Shown here: positions 15,800-24,687 of the stretch, piece by piece
Layout of the letters: each line of letters begins with the position of its first letter
How positions within the stretch are numbered: the first letter of the stretch is position 1
DNA from: Streptomyces sp. DH-12
Lineage (GTDB): Bacteria; Actinomycetota; Actinomycetes; Streptomycetales; Streptomycetaceae
Reading direction: 5' to 3'
Assembly: GCF_002899455.1 (NCBI RefSeq)
Contig: NZ_PPFB01000001.1
Span: 4,440,001-4,504,000 of the forward strand
DNA length: 64,000 nt
The notes under the pieces: model-generated
What the model saw: the letters and a program-made list of their open reading frames with translations, nothing else
Databases searched by the model: none
Told to the model about the DNA's origin: nothing
Position numbers and translations under genes: made by a program

Positions 15800-16734
15800 G
15801 CCGCCCCGCCCCCGTCACCACCGGGCGTTACGCACCGCCCGTCCCGGTGCGCGAGCTGACCGCCGTCTCCGCCGACGGCGCCCCGCTCCACGTCGAGGTG
15901 CACGGCCCCGAGGGCGCGCCCGCCGTCGTCCTCGCGCACGGCTGGACCTGCTCGACCGCGTTCTGGGCCGCGCAGATCCGCGAACTCGCCGCGGACCACC
16001 GGGTGATCGCCTACGACCAGCGCGGTCACGGACGCACCCCGGCGAGCCCCGCGTGCAGCACGGAGGCGCTCGCCGACGACCTCGAGGCCGTGCTCACCGC
16101 CACCCTCGCCCCCGGCGAACGGGCCGTGGTCGCCGGGCACTCCATGGGCGGCATGACGGTGATGGCCGCCGCCGGCCGGCCCGCGTTCCGTGAGCACGCC
16201 GCCGCCGTCCTGCTGTGCAGCACCGGCAGCGGGCGGCTGGTCGCCGAGTCGACCGTGCTGCCGCTGCGGCCGGGCCGGTCGCGGACCTGGATGACCGCGC
16301 GCATCCTCGGCACCCGCGCCCCGCTGGGCCCGGTCACGCCGCTCGCCCGGCGCATCCTCAAGTACGGCACCATGGGCCCCGCTTCGGCGCCGGACATGGT
16401 GGAGGCCTGCGCCCGCGTCGTGCACGCCTGCCCGCGCACCGTGCGCCACGCCTGGTCGCACGTGCTCGCCGGCCTCGATCTCGACGACGCCGTGCGCGAG
16501 GTGAGGGTGCCGGCGGAGATCGTCGTCGGCGCCGCCGACCGGCTCACCCCGCCCGTGCACGCCCGCGCGCTCGCCGCCGCGCTGCCCGACTGCCGCGGCG
16601 TCACCGAACTGCCCGGCGTCGGCCACATGACGCCCGTCGAGGCGCCCGACCTGGTCACCACGCGGATCCGGGACCTCGTCGCCGCCCACGTGAGTGCCCA
16701 ACAGCCCGCCGTACCCGTCGAGGAGAGCGCATGA
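15796..16734 (+). CDS. Alpha/beta hydrolase
   Basis: A protein of 312 residues with the classic fold: oxyanion region LAHGWTCSTAFW, YDQRGHGRTP, nucleophile elbow GHSMGG (catalytic Ser), an acid in the VGAADRLTP stretch and the His in GVGHMTPVE. The triad is therefore complete. It starts inside the monooxygenase stop and ends over the start of the dehydrogenase. An esterase or lactonase acting on the monooxygenase product is the natural reading. A mostly hydrophobic insert between the elbow and the acid probably forms the lid over the substrate. Confidence 0.9.
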   Translation: MSRPAPVTTGRYAPPVPVRELTAVSADGAPLHVEVHGPEGAPAVVLAHGWTCSTAFWAAQIRELAADHRVIAYDQRGHGRTPASPACSTEALADDLEAVLTATLAPGERAVVAGHSMGGMTVMAAAGRPAFREHAAAVLLCSTGSGRLVAESTVLPLRPGRSRTWMTARILGTRAPLGPVTPLARRILKYGTMGPASAPDMVEACARVVHACPRTVRHAWSHVLAGLDLDDAVREVRVPAEIVVGAADRLTPPVHARALAAALPDCRGVTELPGVGHMTPVEAPDLVTTRIRDLVAAHVSAQQPAVPVEESA

Positions 16735-17615
16735 GCAGGGTCAGTCTCGAAGGCAAGGTCGCCGTCGTCACCGGGGCGGCGCGCGGGGTCGGGGAACTGC
16801 TGGCCCGCAAACTCTCCGCGCGCGGTGTGAAGGTGGCGCTGGTCGGCCTGGAGCCGGACGCGCTGAAGGACGTCTCCGCCCGGCTGCACAGCGACAGCGA
16901 CCACTGGTACGCGGACGTCACCGACCACGAGGCGATGGCGCGGGTCGCCGGGGAGGTGCGGGAGCGGTTCGGCCGGGTGGACATCGTGGTCGCCAACGCC
17001 GGTGTGGCGACGGGCGGTCCGTTCACCGAGTCCGACCCGGACGCCTGGCGGCGGGTGATCGAGGTCAACCTCGTCGGGTCCGCCGTCACCGCGCGGGCGT
17101 TCCTGCCGCTGCTCACCGAGACCCGCGGCTACCTGCTGCAGATCGCGTCCCTCGCCGCGATCACCCCGGCGCCGATGATGACGGCCTACTGCGCCTCCAA
17201 GTCCGGTGTGGAGGCGTACGCGCACGCGCTGCGCGCCGAAGTCGGGCACCAGGGCGTGAAGGTGGGCGTCGGCTACCTGTCGTGGACGGACACCGACATG
17301 GTGCGCGGCGCCGACCAGGACGACGTCATGCGGGAGTTGAGGCAGCGGCTGCCGTGGCCGGCCAACAAGACCTACCCGCTGGGGCCCGCCGTGGACCGGC
17401 TGGTCGCCGGTGTCGAGCGGCGTGCCGGACACGTCTACGGACAGGGCTGGCTGCGCGGCATGCAGAGCATCCGCGGCTGCCTGCCCGCCCTCATAGGCAC
17501 CGTGGGGCAACGGGAGATGAAGCGGTTCGCGGGCCGGCTCGACGGTCTGCGCATCGGGCTGGTCGGAGCGGGCGGCAACGCCGACGAACAGCATCGCGCT
17601 ACGGTCCGTGACTGA
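16731..17615 (+). CDS. Short-chain dehydrogenase/reductase
   Basis: A protein of 294 residues with the SDR signatures: TGAARGVG cofactor loop near residue 15, NAG (VVANAGVA), the Ser in QIASLAA and the active-site YCASK. The basic residues after the first strand are not decisive for NAD or NADP. The last 60 residues extend beyond the usual 250-residue SDR and look membrane-associated or lid-like (RGMQSIRGCLPALIG). It completes the operon with the monooxygenase and hydrolase and should oxidise an alcohol or reduce a ketone in that pathway. Confidence 0.9.
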   Translation: MSRVSLEGKVAVVTGAARGVGELLARKLSARGVKVALVGLEPDALKDVSARLHSDSDHWYADVTDHEAMARVAGEVRERFGRVDIVVANAGVATGGPFTESDPDAWRRVIEVNLVGSAVTARAFLPLLTETRGYLLQIASLAAITPAPMMTAYCASKSGVEAYAHALRAEVGHQGVKVGVGYLSWTDTDMVRGADQDDVMRELRQRLPWPANKTYPLGPAVDRLVAGVERRAGHVYGQGWLRGMQSIRGCLPALIGTVGQREMKRFAGRLDGLRIGLVGAGGNADEQHRATVRD

Positions 17616-17690
17616 TCGACATGCGCGGGGTGACCGCCCGTGTGAATCTGGTCGGGCAAGTTCCCCACCCCACCACGGGAGTGAACCCAC

Positions 17691-17867
17691 ATGGGTATGA
17701 AGGACCAGATGCAGGAGAAGGCCGGGCAGTTCCAGCAGCAGGCCAAGCAGCGCGCCCAGCAGGGCAAGGAGCAGCTGCAGAACCGCGGCCGCCGTCGGGA
17801 CGACGAGACGGACCCGCAGCGCCGCCGCGAGTCCGAGGAGCGTTTCGACCAGGACCGCGAGGTCTGA
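17691..17867 (+). CDS. Small hydrophilic Gln-rich protein, CsbD-like in composition
   Basis: A protein of 58 residues: ATG at 17691 (a second ATG two codons on), TGA at 17865-17867, preceded by GGGAG. It starts MGMKDQMQEKAGQFQQQAKQ and continues as an uninterrupted Gln/Lys/Arg/Glu-rich helix, then a highly charged tail ending DQDREV. There is no hydrophobic core, so it is probably natively helical or disordered. The layout recalls CsbD-like general-stress proteins, but the family is not assured. It stands alone, closed by a strong bidirectional terminator. Confidence 0.7.
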   Translation: MGMKDQMQEKAGQFQQQAKQRAQQGKEQLQNRGRRRDDETDPQRRRESEERFDQDREV

Positions 17868-17897
17868 CGCTCGCGCACCCGGACAGTGACGTGCCGT

Positions 17898-17935
17898 AGG
17901 AAGGGGTGCCCCTGGCGAAGGGGGCACCCCTTCCT
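17898..17935. terminator. Bidirectional terminator
   Basis: AGGAAGGGGTGCCCC pairs perfectly with GGGGCACCCCTTCCT over 15 bp around an 8-base loop. It lies between the convergent small-protein and tricorn genes. Confidence 0.9.
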
Positions 17936-17942
17936 CCCGTCC

Positions 17943-20900
17943 TCAGCCGCTCCGCGGCGGCAGCGCGGGACGGGACCGGTCGGGCACGTCGCCGTATCCG
18001 GGCGGAGAGGCGGGCGGTCCGGCCTCCAGCGCCTCCAGGGCGAGCCGTACGGCGTCGTCCAGGACCGCGTGCCGGCCCTCGGCCCAGTCCAGCGGGGTGC
18101 GCAGCGCCTCCAGGTCGGGGTCGACGCCCCGGTTCTCCACGGACCAGCCGTACGCGTCGAACCAGGCCGCGTTCATCGGCACCGTGATCACCGTGCCGTC
18201 GCCGAGCCGGTGCCGGCCGGTCATGCCGACCACGCCGCCCCAGGTGCGCTGCCCCACCACGGGCCCCAGCTTCAGCAGTTTGAACGCGGCGGTGATCATG
18301 TCGCCGTCGGAGCTGGTCGCCTCGTCCGCCAGCGCGACGACCGGTCCGCGCGGCGCGTTGGAGGCGTACGACACGGGCTGGGCGTCGCGGGTGAGGTCCC
18401 AGCCGATGATGGTGCGGGTCAGCTTCTCCACCACGAGTTCGCTGATGTGCCCGCCCGCGTTGCCGCGCACGTCCACGATGAGCGCGGGCCGGGACATCTC
18501 CATGCGCACGTCCCGGTTGAACTGCGCCCAGCCGGAGCCGCCCGTGTCGGGGATGTGCAGATACCCGCAGCGCCCGCCGCTCAGCTCCCGCACGACGGCG
18601 CGTCGTTTGGCGACCCAGTTCTGGTAGCGCAGGGGCGTCTCGTCGGCCAGCGGGACGACCGCCACCCGCCGGGGCGGGCCGTCGCCCGGAGCGGAGGGGC
18701 CCGAAGGGCCTTCCTCGGAAGGGCGGTGGGTGACGGGCGGGCGGAAGGTCAGCTCCACGGTCGTGCCGCCCGCGGCGGCGAGCAGCGGGTAGGGGCCGGC
18801 GACCGGGTCCACCGGGCGGCCGTCGACATGGGTGAGGACCGCGCCCTCGCGGATGCCGGCGCCGGCCAGCGGGGAGCGGGCGCGGGAGTCGGAGGATTCG
18901 CCGGGCAGGATCCGCTTCACCGTCCAACCCGCCTCGCGCGGCACCAGGTCGGCGCCGAGCAGTCCCTGGCGGCGCTGGTAGTGCGGGGGCCCCTCGTTGC
19001 GGCGGGCGGCGGTGACGTAGGCGTGCGAGGTGCCCAGTTCGCCGAGGACCTCGCGCAGCAGGTCGGCGAACTCGTCGGGGGAGGCGACCCGTTCGACCAG
19101 CGGACGGTACTGCTCCAGCACGCCGTCCCAGTCGATGCCGCACATGCCCGGGTCCCAGAAGTAGGCGCGGATCAGCCGCCCCGCCTCCGCGTACGCCTGG
19201 CGCCATTCGGCCGCCGGGTCGGCCTCGTGCTTGATGCGGCGCAGGTCGATCCACACGGTGGAGTCGCCGTCGCCCGGCTCGGTGGCGGGCACCGCGCGCA
19301 GCTCGCCCTCGTCGGCCACGACCAGCCGGGTGCCGTCGCCGCTCACCGCGAAGAAGTCGAGGTGGGTGACGAGGTCGGACTTCTTGGCCCTGGGGATGTC
19401 GAAGTACTCCAGGGTGGGCCGGCCGCTGGTGTCGTCGGGGTTGGCGAACGTCTCGCCGAGCGCACCCGAGATCGGCCAGCGCAGCCACACCAGCCCGCAG
19501 CCCGCGACCGGGTACAGCCCCGAGTACTTGGAGGCGGCCACCGGGAAGGGCGTCACCCTGCTCTCCAGGCCCTCCGCCTCCACGGTGACCGTGCCGCCCT
19601 CCTCGGTCTCCTCCTGCTCCACCGGGTCCAGGCCCCCGGCGGCGGGACGGCCCTCGGGGTTCAGCGCGAACGGCGAGGGCGTCGCCGAGGACAGCGGCAC
19701 CAGGTACGGGCGGCAGCCCAGCGGGAAGGACAGGTCGCCGGTGTGCACGTCGTACACCGGGTCGAAGCCGCGCCAGGACAGGAACGCCAGATAGCGGCCG
19801 TCGCGGGTGAAGACCGGGTTCTCGTCCTCGAAGCGGCCGCCTGTGACGTCGAGGATCAGCCGGTCCTTGATCCGGGCGAGTTTGATCTGCCGCAGCGACC
19901 GCCCGATCACCGGGTGGGACCAGGCCAGCCAGGCCCCGTCGGGGGAGAAGGCGAGGTCGCGCACCGGGCCGTTGCCGGAGTGGATCAGCTCGGTGACCTC
20001 CTGCGCGGTCCCGTCCGTCGCCCCGTCGGTGTCCACCAGCAGCAGCCGCCCGTCGTGCGCGGCGACCGCGAGCCGCTGCCCCTCGGGGTCGACGGCCATC
20101 TCCAGCACCCGGCCCAGTTTCCCGGCGGCCAGCCTCCGGTGCGCGCGGTGGCCGGTCGCCCGGGGCAGCGAGGCGATCTCCACGGCGTCCTCGCCCTCGG
20201 CGTCCGTGACGTAGGCGACCTGGCCGCCCGCGCCGAGCATCTCCGGCAGCCGCACCCGTACGCCCGGGGTGTCGGTCAGGGTGCGGGCGGGGCCGTCGCG
20301 GTGGGTGAGCCAGTACAGGCTGCCGCGCACGACGACGGCGCTCGCGCGGCCGGTCTCGTCGACGGACAGGCCGTCCAGGTGCTGGGCGGCGGGCACCTGG
20401 TACGGGCGCCGGCCGGAGCGCGGACCGCTCAGCCGCACGTCGAGCCGGCGCGGCTTCGATCCGGGGGACAGGTCGTCCACGATCCACAGGTCGCCGGCGC
20501 ACTGGTAGACGATCCGGGTGCCGTCGGTGGACGCGTGCCGGGCGTAGAAGGCGTCGTGGTCGGTGTGGCGGCGCAGGTCGGTGCCGTCGTACGCGCAGGA
20601 GTAGAGGTTGCCGATGCCCTCGTGGTCGGAGAGGAAGGCGATCCGGCCGCCGGCGAACACGGGGGAGTGGAGGTGGCCGTCGATCCCCTCCAGCAGGCGG
20701 TGCCCGTGCAGCCACAGCCGGCCGGTGGCGCCGCCCCGGTAGCGCTTCCAGGACGCCGGTTCGTGCGGCGGGGCGCCGGTGAGCAGCAGCGACCTGCGCT
20801 CGCCCGCGAGGTCGGCGACCTGGATGTCGGAGACCGGGCCCCAGGGCAGCTTGCGTCCGGGGCTGCCGTCGAGGCCCAGCTTGTAGGCCCAGGTGAAGTA

Positions 20901-21254
20901 GGAGAAGGGCTCGCCGTGCGAGGTGACGGCGAGGATCGCGGCGTGCCCCTGCTCGTCGGGCGGGGCCCAGCCGCAGACCCGGGTGTCGGAGCTGCCCCAG
21001 TACGTCAGCCGCCGGCCGGGTCCGCCGTCCACCGGCACCAGGTGCACCTCGGGGTCCAGGGTGCGCCAGCTCGTGTACGCGAGGTGGCGGCCGTCGGGGG
21101 AGAAGCGGGGGTGGCCGAGCTTGGTGCGGTCGGCGGTGAGCCGCCAGGCGCGGCCCGGCCCGTCCAGCGGGGCGAGCCAGAGGTCGTCCTCCGCCACGAA
21201 GCACAGCAGGTCGTCCTTGAGGTGCGGCAGACGCAGATAAGTCACCCTCCCCAT
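17943..21254 (-). CDS. tri: Tricorn protease homologue
   Basis: A protein of 1103 residues, matching the size of tricorn, a giant cytoplasmic protease that degrades proteasome products to short peptides. The first ~650 residues are WD/propeller-like repeats with recurrent SPDG blades (FSPDGRHLAYTSW, FSPDGAWLAW). Then come a PDZ domain (GAVLTHVDGRPVDPVAGPYPLL) and an S41-type catalytic core. Catalytic residues are recognisable: the Ser-His pair in GTSHAYV, the nucleophile Ser in ATSSDGD (about 981-982) and the Glu in VENRG (about 1040). ATG 21254 gives the natural N-terminus. It diverges from tetR across a spacer with two identical operator-like repeats, so the regulator may also touch this gene. 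Confidence 0.92.
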   Translation of the reverse strand: MGRVTYLRLPHLKDDLLCFVAEDDLWLAPLDGPGRAWRLTADRTKLGHPRFSPDGRHLAYTSWRTLDPEVHLVPVDGGPGRRLTYWGSSDTRVCGWAPPDEQGHAAILAVTSHGEPFSYFTWAYKLGLDGSPGRKLPWGPVSDIQVADLAGERRSLLLTGAPPHEPASWKRYRGGATGRLWLHGHRLLEGIDGHLHSPVFAGGRIAFLSDHEGIGNLYSCAYDGTDLRRHTDHDAFYARHASTDGTRIVYQCAGDLWIVDDLSPGSKPRRLDVRLSGPRSGRRPYQVPAAQHLDGLSVDETGRASAVVVRGSLYWLTHRDGPARTLTDTPGVRVRLPEMLGAGGQVAYVTDAEGEDAVEIASLPRATGHRAHRRLAAGKLGRVLEMAVDPEGQRLAVAAHDGRLLLVDTDGATDGTAQEVTELIHSGNGPVRDLAFSPDGAWLAWSHPVIGRSLRQIKLARIKDRLILDVTGGRFEDENPVFTRDGRYLAFLSWRGFDPVYDVHTGDLSFPLGCRPYLVPLSSATPSPFALNPEGRPAAGGLDPVEQEETEEGGTVTVEAEGLESRVTPFPVAASKYSGLYPVAGCGLVWLRWPISGALGETFANPDDTSGRPTLEYFDIPRAKKSDLVTHLDFFAVSGDGTRLVVADEGELRAVPATEPGDGDSTVWIDLRRIKHEADPAAEWRQAYAEAGRLIRAYFWDPGMCGIDWDGVLEQYRPLVERVASPDEFADLLREVLGELGTSHAYVTAARRNEGPPHYQRRQGLLGADLVPREAGWTVKRILPGESSDSRARSPLAGAGIREGAVLTHVDGRPVDPVAGPYPLLAAAGGTTVELTFRPPVTHRPSEEGPSGPSAPGDGPPRRVAVVPLADETPLRYQNWVAKRRAVVRELSGGRCGYLHIPDTGGSGWAQFNRDVRMEMSRPALIVDVRGNAGGHISELVVEKLTRTIIGWDLTRDAQPVSYASNAPRGPVVALADEATSSDGDMITAAFKLLKLGPVVGQRTWGGVVGMTGRHRLGDGTVITVPMNAAWFDAYGWSVENRGVDPDLEALRTPLDWAEGRHAVLDDAVRLALEALEAGPPASPPGYGDVPDRSRPALPPRSG

Positions 21255-21316
21255 GCTTTTCCGGGGGACGGACCGCAGCAACTTATGCCGGATTGACAAC
21301 CGTGACGCAGAACACG

Positions 21317-21382
21317 AACGAAACCGTGTCGTTTCGTTAGAGGGTCGGGGTACCTTCTTCTCGTACGAAACCGTGTCGTTTC
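21317..21382. promoter_or_regulatory. Two identical TetR operator repeats
   Basis: The 18-mer ACGAAACCGTGTCGTTTC occurs at 21318-21335 and again at 21365-21382, 47 bases apart. Each is an inverted repeat (ACGAAAC/GTTTC arms around CGTGTC); the first extends to 8-bp arms (21317-21338). A -10-like TACCTT (21351-21356) lies between them. The layout is that of an autoregulated tetR promoter. Confidence 0.75.
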
Positions 21383-21418
21383 TTTGATGCGGTGAGACCG
21401 AGCGGAAAGGTGGTCGGC

Positions 21419-22021
21419 ATGAGTGACATCGCGACGTCACGTCGCAGCCGGATCACCCCCGAGCGTGAGGCCGGCCTGTACCGGGCCGTGCTCGACCTGC
21501 TCCGTGAGGTCGGCTACGACGCCCTCACCATGGACGCCGTGGCCGCCCGCACCCGGTCCAGCAAGGCCACGCTCTACCGCCAGTGGGGCGGCAAGGCCGA
21601 ACTGGTCGTCCGGGCGATGCGCAGCCAGAAACCGGGCAGCACCGCCGACGTGGACACCGGGTCCCTGAGGGGTGACCTGCACACCATCATCGGCCGCGAG
21701 GACGACTGCGTCATGGCGCAGAACGTCGCCCTCATGCGGGCCCTCGCCATGGCGGTGCACCAGAGCGACGACCTCCGTCAGGCGTTCCGCGAGCTGCTGG
21801 TGGAGCCGGAGATCGAGGAGTTCCGCCGGATCGTCGACCGCGCGGTCGAACGGGGCGAGGTCCGCGCGGACAGCCCGGCGCTGGACTACATCGTGCACAT
21901 GCTCGTCGGCGCGTTCGCCACACGGACGCTGATCGACGAGCAGCCGCCCACGCAGGCGTTCCTCACCTCGTACATCGACGCCGTGGTGCTCCCCGCCCTC
22001 GGAGTCGCCCCACCCCACTGA
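21419..22021 (+). CDS. TetR-family regulator of the adjacent exporter
   Basis: A protein of 200 residues. The N-terminal TetR domain is plain: GLYRAVLDLLREVGYDALTMDAVAARTRSSKATLYRQWGGKAELV, with the recognition helix around SKATLYRQW. The C-terminal part is the helical ligand-binding domain of the TetR_C type (RELLVEPEIEEFRRIVDRAVERGEVR). ATG 21419 follows GAAAGG. Twin operators precede it and an MMPL exporter gene follows 130 bases downstream, so a hydrophobic compound that the exporter removes is the expected ligand. Confidence 0.9.
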   Translation: MSDIATSRRSRITPEREAGLYRAVLDLLREVGYDALTMDAVAARTRSSKATLYRQWGGKAELVVRAMRSQKPGSTADVDTGSLRGDLHTIIGREDDCVMAQNVALMRALAMAVHQSDDLRQAFRELLVEPEIEEFRRIVDRAVERGEVRADSPALDYIVHMLVGAFATRTLIDEQPPTQAFLTSYIDAVVLPALGVAPPH

Positions 22022-22051
22022 CCGCCCCACAGTCAGCCACTTCCTGACGTC

Positions 22052-22083
22052 ACCTCCCCCATAGCCCGAAGGGCATGGGTGGT
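22052..22083. repeat. REP-like palindromic element
   Basis: ACCTCCCCCATAGCCC-GAA-GGGCATGGGTGGT folds with a single bulge. This CCCC-GCCC / GGGC-GGGG type of hairpin recurs in Streptomyces intergenic regions. It lies between tetR and the exporter gene and could also act as a weak terminator. Another of similar type is at 53889-53914. Confidence 0.45.
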
Positions 22084-22151
22084 ACCCCCAGCGTCGTCGG
22101 GCTGATCCGTCCTGCCCTGAAGCAACCACGACTGACCGGGAGTACGCCCTC

Positions 22152-24368
22152 GTGGCCACATTCCTCTACCGACTCGGCCGGTTCTCCTTCCGGAAACGGC
22201 ACTTCGTCGCCCTCTTCTGGGTGGCGCTGCTGGCGCTCGCGGGCGTCGGCGCGGCCGGCGCGCCCGCGGCCGGCACCTCCTCCTTCTCCATCCCCGGCAC
22301 CGAGGCCCAGAAGGCCTTCGACCTGCTGGAGGAACGCTTCCCCGGCGCCAGCGCCGACGGAGCCACCGCCCGTGTCGTCTTCAAGGCGCCCGACGGCGAG
22401 AAGATGACCGACCCCGGCAACAAGGCGGCGGTCCAGGAGACCGTCGGCGAGCTGTCCGACGGCGCCGAGGTCGCCCAGGTCACCGACCCGTACCGGACCG
22501 GCGGCGTCAGCCGGGACGGCACGATCGCCTACACCTCGGTGACCTACAAGGTCTCCGGGATGGAGCTGGAGGAGTCGACCCGCGAGGCCCTGAAGGCCGC
22601 CGGGGAGGACGCCCGCGACTCCGGGCTGACCGTCGAGATCGGCGGCGACGCCCTCCAGGCCATACCGGAGACCGGCACCGCGGAGATCATCGGCATCGGC
22701 GTCGCCGCCGTCGTGCTGGTCATCACCCTCGGCTCGCTGCTCGCCGCCGGGCTGCCGCTGCTCACCGCCATCGTCGGCGTCGGCATCGGCGTGGCCACCA
22801 TCACCGCGCTGGCCAGCACGCTCGACCTGGGCTCCACCACCTCCATCCTGGCCTCGATGATCGGTCTCGCGGTCGGCATCGACTACGCCCTGTTCGTGGT
22901 CTCCCGCTACCGCGCCGAACTGGCCGAGGGACGCGGGCGCGAGGAGGCGGCCGGACGCGCCGCGGGCACCGCCGGCTCCGCGGTGGTCTTCGCCGGCCTG
23001 ACCGTCATCATCGCCCTGGTGGGCCTGACCGTCGTCAACATCCCGATGCTGACGAAGATGGGCATCGCCGCCGCCGGCACGGTCGCCGTCGCGGTCCTCA
23101 TCGCCCTCACCCTCATCCCCGCCGTGCTCGGCTACGCGGGCCGCCGCATCCGCCCCGCGGGCGAGAAGAGCAAGCTGCTCGGCGGCGGCCGCGCCGGGGA
23201 CAAGGCGGACCGCCCCAACATGGGCACCCGCTGGGCGAGCTTCGTCGTCCGCCGTCCGCTGGCCGTGCTGCTGCTCGGCGTGGTCGGCCTCGGCGCCGCC
23301 GCGGTCCCGGCCGGCTCCCTGGAGCTGGGCCTGCCCGACGACGGCTCCCAGCCGACGTCCACCACCCAGCGCCGCGCCTACGACCTGCTCTCCGAGGGCT
23401 TCGGCCCCGGCTTCAACGGCCCGCTGATGGTCGTGGTCGACGCCAAGGGCAGCGACGACCCGCAGGCCGTGTTCCAGCAGGCCGGCGACGACATCAAGGC
23501 CCTCGACAACGTCGTGACCGTCGCCCCGGCGGCCCCCAACAAGGCCGGCGACACCGCGACGATCACCGTGATCCCGGACGCCAAGCCGTCCTCGGTCACC
23601 ACCGAGGACCTGGTGCACGACATCCGTGCCGCGGGCGCCGACCTCAAGGCCGACAGCGGCGCCGACGTCCTCGTCACCGGCGCCACGGCGATGAACATCG
23701 ACGTCTCGCAGAAGCTCAACGACGCGCTGGTGCCGTACCTGGTGCTGGTGGTCGGGCTCGCGTTCCTGCTGCTGATCGTGGTGTTCCGCTCGATCCTGGT
23801 CCCGCTGAAGGCGGCCCTCGGCTTCCTGCTCTCCGTGCTGGCGGCCCTCGGCGCGGTCGTCGCGGTCTACCAGTGGGGCTGGCTGTCCGGCCTGATGGGC
23901 GTCGAGGAGACCGGCCCGATCATGTCGATGATGCCGCTCTTCATGGTCGGCGTGGTCTTCGGACTGGCCATGGACTACGAGGTCTTCCTCGTGACCCGCA
24001 TCCGCGAGGCCCACATCCACGGCGAGAAGCCGAGCCAGGCGGTGGTCACCGGATTCCGGTACAGCGCCCGGGTGGTGACCGCCGCGGCGGTCATCATGAT
24101 CGCGGTGTTCTCCGGGTTCATCGGGTCCAGCGACTCCATGGTCAAGATGATCGGCTTCGGCCTCGCGATCGCCGTCCTCTTCGACGCGTTCGTGGTCCGC
24201 ATGGCCATCGTCCCGGCCGTCCTGGCGCTGCTCGGCGACAAGGCCTGGTGGCTGCCGAAGTGGATGGACCGCGCCCTGCCCAACGTGGACGTCGAGGGCG
24301 AGAGCCTCGCCGTGCACGACGGCACGGCGGACAGGGACGACGAGGACAAGGAACTCGTCCGCGCCTGA
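22152..24368 (+). CDS. MMPL/RND-family exporter
   Basis: A protein of 738 residues with the MMPL layout: one N-terminal membrane helix, a periplasmic-type domain (about residues 40-190), a bundle of helices (about 195-330), a second extracytoplasmic domain (about 370-525) and a final helix bundle. The proton-relay motif GIDYALFVVSRYR is in the first bundle, and AMDYEVFLVTRIREA in the second, both typical of the family. It probably exports a lipid or hydrophobic drug using the proton gradient. GTG 22152 follows GGGAG at some distance. Gene order with the TetR regulator is standard for an inducible efflux unit. Confidence 0.92.
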   Translation: MATFLYRLGRFSFRKRHFVALFWVALLALAGVGAAGAPAAGTSSFSIPGTEAQKAFDLLEERFPGASADGATARVVFKAPDGEKMTDPGNKAAVQETVGELSDGAEVAQVTDPYRTGGVSRDGTIAYTSVTYKVSGMELEESTREALKAAGEDARDSGLTVEIGGDALQAIPETGTAEIIGIGVAAVVLVITLGSLLAAGLPLLTAIVGVGIGVATITALASTLDLGSTTSILASMIGLAVGIDYALFVVSRYRAELAEGRGREEAAGRAAGTAGSAVVFAGLTVIIALVGLTVVNIPMLTKMGIAAAGTVAVAVLIALTLIPAVLGYAGRRIRPAGEKSKLLGGGRAGDKADRPNMGTRWASFVVRRPLAVLLLGVVGLGAAAVPAGSLELGLPDDGSQPTSTTQRRAYDLLSEGFGPGFNGPLMVVVDAKGSDDPQAVFQQAGDDIKALDNVVTVAPAAPNKAGDTATITVIPDAKPSSVTTEDLVHDIRAAGADLKADSGADVLVTGATAMNIDVSQKLNDALVPYLVLVVGLAFLLLIVVFRSILVPLKAALGFLLSVLAALGAVVAVYQWGWLSGLMGVEETGPIMSMMPLFMVGVVFGLAMDYEVFLVTRIREAHIHGEKPSQAVVTGFRYSARVVTAAAVIMIAVFSGFIGSSDSMVKMIGFGLAIAVLFDAFVVRMAIVPAVLALLGDKAWWLPKWMDRALPNVDVEGESLAVHDGTADRDDEDKELVRA

Positions 24369-24388
24369 CGGCACGGACGGTCACGACC

Positions 24389-24430
24389 AGCCGGTGAGGG
24401 CTCCGTGGGGACGGGGCGCCCTCACCGGCT
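24389..24430 (+). terminator. Terminator of the exporter operon
   Basis: AGCCGGTGAGGGC pairs with GCCCTCACCGGCT over 13 bp, 20 bases after the exporter stop. The rest of the 319-base gap up to 24687 is GC-rich and holds no gene that I can support. Confidence 0.85.
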
Positions 24431-24687
24431 TCCTCGTTCCGTCCGCCGCACGGAACGAGGCCGCGTGTCGTGCGCTCCGGCGCAGCGGCGCGCGGGGCCC
24501 CCGGGCGTGGCGCGGAAACCCCGTGGCCGGCGGGGGTCCGGTGACGGCGTCCGCCGACCCGCCGCCCCGGCACCCGTGCGCCGGTCACCGGGCCGGAAGG
24601 CGACGCCTCGCCCGTGCGGGCGGGCGCGTGCGGCATGCAGGCGGGAGGCGCACCCTGGAACCAGAGGAAATCCGGAGGTGATCCGTC

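Noticed and set aside
17886..21296. 1136-residue plus-strand open frame antisense to tricorn
   Set aside because: Composition is typical of antisense GC-rich frames (Gly, Arg, Val, His) and tricorn is complete with all catalytic residues on the other strand.
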